From Ruixingdingia sedimenti (GTDB lineage: Bacteria; Pseudomonadota; Alphaproteobacteria; Rhodobacterales; Rhodobacteraceae): a stretch of 64,000 nt of DNA. The notes beneath the pieces are model-generated. The model did not search any database and had not been told where the DNA came from. It saw nothing but the letters and a program-made list of their open reading frames with translations. A program made the translations under genes and the position numbers. Shown piece after piece: positions 61,747 through 64,000 of the stretch (positions within the stretch are counted from its first letter, which is position 1; every line of letters starts with the position of its first letter). The stretch lies in NCBI RefSeq assembly GCF_031432425.1, contig NZ_JAVKPH010000012.1, positions 52,314 to 116,313 on the forward strand. Direction: 5' to 3'.

Positions 61747-61884
61747 GCCTCCGGCGGGGATATTTAAGGACAGAAAATGGAACGGGCGCCCCTCTTCGGA
61801 ACTCCGCGCACCCTTCTTCATTTTCTGTCTGAAAATATCCTCAGGAGGTGAATTGGCGCAGCCAAGAGGGGGCAGAATGCCCCC
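61747..61884. repeat. Dispersed element copy 7
   Basis: GCCTCCGGCGGGGATATTT arm continuing AAGGACAGAAAATG, the opposing CATTTTCTGTC...AAAATATCC arm after a longer spacer, then module 2 with TTGGC-GCA-GCCAA and GGGGGC-AGAAT-GCCCCC. It lies between glcD and the enolase-superfamily gene in the same orientation as copies 5 and 6. Confidence 0.9.
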
Positions 61885-61924
61885 TGCGCCGCCGGCCAAA
61901 GGGTGGGCGGCGCAGGGGATGGGG

Positions 61925-63109
61925 TCACTTCACGGTGATCACCGGCAAGTCGCGATGGCGGTAGTGTTCCACCGCCTCGTCCACCAGTTCCACCCCCAGA
62001 CCCGGCGCATCGCCCGGCGCGCGCAGCGTGCCGTTCTCGATCACGAAGCCCGGCGTCTTCACGATGTCGTCGGTGATCGAGGCGGTGTCCATCGTGCCGT
62101 GCAGGTAGAGGAACAGCGACAGTTCGTCGTTGAACCGGTCCGACTTGCGGCGCGTCACGGCGAAATGCGCGCCCGCCGCGGCGGCGATGGAGTTGCCCTG
62201 GTTGCAGATCTGGTAGTCGAGGAAGGCCTGGTCCATCAGGTCGGCCCATTTCACCGCGCGATGGATGCCGCCCACCCGGCAGACGAGGCAATGGCCGCCG
62301 TCATAGGCCCCGGCCTTGATCGCGCCGAAGGCCTCGCCGACCGACATCATGCCGTGGTCGGCGATCAGCGGCACGCGGGTCTTGGACCGCAGCAGCACAT
62401 GGCCCTCGACATCATAGGCGGGCAGCGGCTGTTCGACGAAGTTCAACCCGTATTCGTCCAGTTGCTCGATGGTGCGCAGCGCGCCCGACAGGTTGTAGGC
62501 CATGCCCATGTCCACCCCGATCGGCACCTCCGCGCCGAGCGTGTCGCGCATCGCGCGGAACCGGGCGAGCGCGTTCTTCGGATCGGCGTTCACATGCAGC
62601 TTGATCGACCGGAAGCCCGCGTCGATATGCGCCTTGGCCTCTGCCGCCGCTTCCTCGGGCGTGGGCAGGAAGGACTGGATATGTTCCAGCGGGATCCGGT
62701 CGCGCTGGATGCCGCCCAGAAGGTCATGGACCGGCACGCCCAGGATCTTGCCCTTGAGGTCGTAAAGCGCGCAGTCGAAGGTGCCCAGAACGTACCAGTT
62801 TTCCGAATACCAGCCGTTGATCGAGGTCTCGAGCCGGTTCAGCAGGTGATGCGTGCGGCGCGGATCCTCGCCGATCAGCATCCTGGCCATGTCCTTCATC
62901 AGCACCATCGCGCCTTCGCGCGAGACGCCGGATTTCAGCAGCGGCGCATCGGGATAGCTGTAGGAACTGCCGATGCCGGTATGCCCGGTGTCGGTATGGA
63001 TCTTCATCAGGATGAAGTTGTTCGACGCCGGCGTCGGCCCGGTGGCGAAGATCAGCCGCCCCTTGTGCGGCTGATCCAGCGCGATGATCTCGATCGAGGT
63101 GATTTTCAT
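61925..63109 (-). CDS. Mandelate racemase/muconate lactonizing enzyme (enolase superfamily) protein
   Basis: 394-residue enolase-superfamily enzyme with the N-terminal capping domain (FATGPTPASNNFILMKIHTDTGHTGIGSSYSY) and barrel. Candidate metal ligands are the Asp in IGVDMGMAYN, the Glu in FVEQPLP and the Asp in PLIADHGMM. On barrel strand 2 it has SIKLHV (K-x-H). On the later strand where the muconate/epimerase groups have a catalytic lysine (IKLxKxGG), it reads CLVCRVGG. It is therefore neither a typical dipeptide epimerase nor MLE; an acid-sugar dehydratase or an unassigned racemase is possible. ATG 63109. Confidence 0.85.
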   Translation of the reverse strand: MKITSIEIIALDQPHKGRLIFATGPTPASNNFILMKIHTDTGHTGIGSSYSYPDAPLLKSGVSREGAMVLMKDMARMLIGEDPRRTHHLLNRLETSINGWYSENWYVLGTFDCALYDLKGKILGVPVHDLLGGIQRDRIPLEHIQSFLPTPEEAAAEAKAHIDAGFRSIKLHVNADPKNALARFRAMRDTLGAEVPIGVDMGMAYNLSGALRTIEQLDEYGLNFVEQPLPAYDVEGHVLLRSKTRVPLIADHGMMSVGEAFGAIKAGAYDGGHCLVCRVGGIHRAVKWADLMDQAFLDYQICNQGNSIAAAAGAHFAVTRRKSDRFNDELSLFLYLHGTMDTASITDDIVKTPGFVIENGTLRAPGDAPGLGVELVDEAVEHYRHRDLPVITVK

Positions 63110-63320
63110 GGCAGTCCTTCTGCATAATATGCCGCGCCCCTGCCCCCGCCCTGCCGGCAAAGGCCATGATCCGGGCACAAGAGGGGCCCTTCCGATCCTT
63201 TGTGACGGGCGCGACCGTGCCTTGCGATCACTGCGCAAGGGGACAAGAGCCGGCGATTGACCTGAAACCGCAGTGGGACATACTGGACGTGCCATCATGA
63301 CCGTTGTCTGGGAGGTTGAT

Positions 63321-63863
63321 ATGCCGATCATTTACGGAACGAACGGATCCGACACGCTGGAAGGCGGCGAGGGTGACGACACCATCTATGGGCTTCAGGG
63401 ACCGGACTTGTTGCTGGGGCTCGGGGGCGACGATCACCTGATGGGAAACCAGGACAACGACAGCCTGGACGGCGGCAACGGCAACGATACGCTGGACGGC
63501 GGTAACGGCGACGACAGTCTGGACGGCGGCGATGGTGAGGACCTCCTCGACGGCGGCGCCGGCGATGACATGCTGTCAGGCAGCGAGGGTGACGACACGC
63601 TGACAGGTGGCAGCGGACGCGACACGCTGCATGGCGGTGCGGGCAACGACATCCTGGACGGCGGCGAAGACAACGACAGGCTGTACGGCGGCGATGGGAA
63701 CGACACGCTGATAGGCGGCAGTGGAAGCCATATGTTTTATGGCGGCGCGGGCGATGACGTACTTTACGGCGGATCGCGAGTCGACTCGCTTTACGGCGGC
63801 GACGGGCTCTGTTGCACAAATCGCGTGAGGGATTCATCTCGTGAATCCAGCGTGGTAGCTTGA
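63321..63863 (+). CDS. RTX (hemolysin-type calcium-binding) repeat protein, interrupted by an IS element
   Basis: The reading frame is almost entirely RTX nonapeptides: about 16 units of the form (L/Y)xGGxGxDx from residue 11 to about 161, the calcium-binding beta-roll of type I secreted proteins. There is no Sec signal, as expected for type I export. ATG 63321 follows GGGAGGTTGAT. From about position 63805 the DNA is the end of an IS5-type element, and the frame adds some 20 unrelated residues before a stop. The original C-terminus, with its secretion signal, is therefore missing here or lies beyond the insertion. Confidence 0.8.
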   Translation: MPIIYGTNGSDTLEGGEGDDTIYGLQGPDLLLGLGGDDHLMGNQDNDSLDGGNGNDTLDGGNGDDSLDGGDGEDLLDGGAGDDMLSGSEGDDTLTGGSGRDTLHGGAGNDILDGGEDNDRLYGGDGNDTLIGGSGSHMFYGGAGDDVLYGGSRVDSLYGGDGLCCTNRVRDSSRESSVVA

Positions 63864-64000
63864 CTGCATGAGCAGACCGACACCCCCGATCTACAAGACC
63901 AGGAACTGGCCCGCCTATAACCAAGCGCTCAAGCGCCGCGGCTCTCTGACGATCTGGTTCGACCCCGCCATGACGTGGAAGGCCGCGCCGACTGGCAAGC
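63805..64000 (+). mobile_element. IS5-family insertion sequence, left part
   Basis: The left end appears to be GGCTCTGTTGCACAAATC, similar to terminal repeats of the IS5 family (IS903-like group). It joins the RTX gene within a repeat unit and carries a transposase start at 63868. The right end and target duplication are outside the window, so the outer boundary is unknown. Confidence 0.8.
63868..64000 (+). CDS. IS5-family transposase, N-terminal part
   Basis: 44 residues visible, reading MSRPTPPIYKTRNWPAYNQ and continuing ALKRRGSLTIWFDPAMTW; the TRNWPAYNxALKRRGSLTIWFD segment is diagnostic of IS5-group DDE transposases. It is cut by the window end. Confidence 0.9.
   Translation, partial: MSRPTPPIYKTRNWPAYNQALKRRGSLTIWFDPAMTWKAAPTGK

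Overview
The window is high-GC DNA (roughly two-thirds G+C) from an alphaproteobacterium, most likely a Rhodobacterales member close to Paracoccus/Rhodobacter. The basis is the chromosomal blocks rpsA-ihfB-lapA-trpF-trpB and cmk-aroA, a class III alcohol dehydrogenase, CitE-like and MaoC-like CoA enzymes, and the intergenic motif beginning GCCTCCGGCGGGGATATTT. No rRNA, tRNA or CRISPR array was seen.

About 1.2-31 kb is a large catabolic region. It holds three aldehyde dehydrogenases, two MmgE/PrpD proteins, an acyl-CoA synthetase, an enoyl-CoA hydratase, a two-domain MaoC hydratase, a tandem acyl-CoA dehydrogenase pair, two SDR dehydrogenases, a thiolase and a family I CoA-transferase. It also carries a sugar-type ABC importer in which one permease is fused to a strictosidine-synthase/SMP-30-like beta-propeller, with a stand-alone propeller next to it. 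An orphan TRAP binding protein and a decayed second copy of the ABC permease and ATPase follow, then a LysR-type regulator. A shared 15-bp palindrome (consensus near ATAGG-N5-CCTAT, containing T-N11-A) sits upstream of at least six of these transcription units and suggests one LysR-type regulon. The substrate is unknown. The gene set fits uptake, aldehyde/acid activation and (R)-specific beta-oxidation of a branched or cyclic acid.

31.4-35.3 kb is a compact acyl-CoA dehydrogenase / CitE-like lyase / CaiB CoA-transferase / MaoC hydratase operon, probably for a C5 dicarboxylic acid such as mesaconate, itaconate or methylsuccinate.

35.5-61.6 kb is housekeeping: ettA, an MFS exporter, rplY, pth, trpB/trpF, ihfB, rpsA, cmk, aroA, ppk2, parE, pgsA, moaD/moaE, a ubiH-like monooxygenase and glcDEF. 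Interspersed are a sulfotransferase, a secreted trypsin-like protease, a GST and small unknowns. 61.9-64 kb has an enolase-superfamily enzyme and an RTX-repeat protein cut by an IS5-family element that runs off the window.

Seven copies of a dispersed inverted-repeat element lie between genes. The two around cmk-aroA are long, nearly identical direct repeats.
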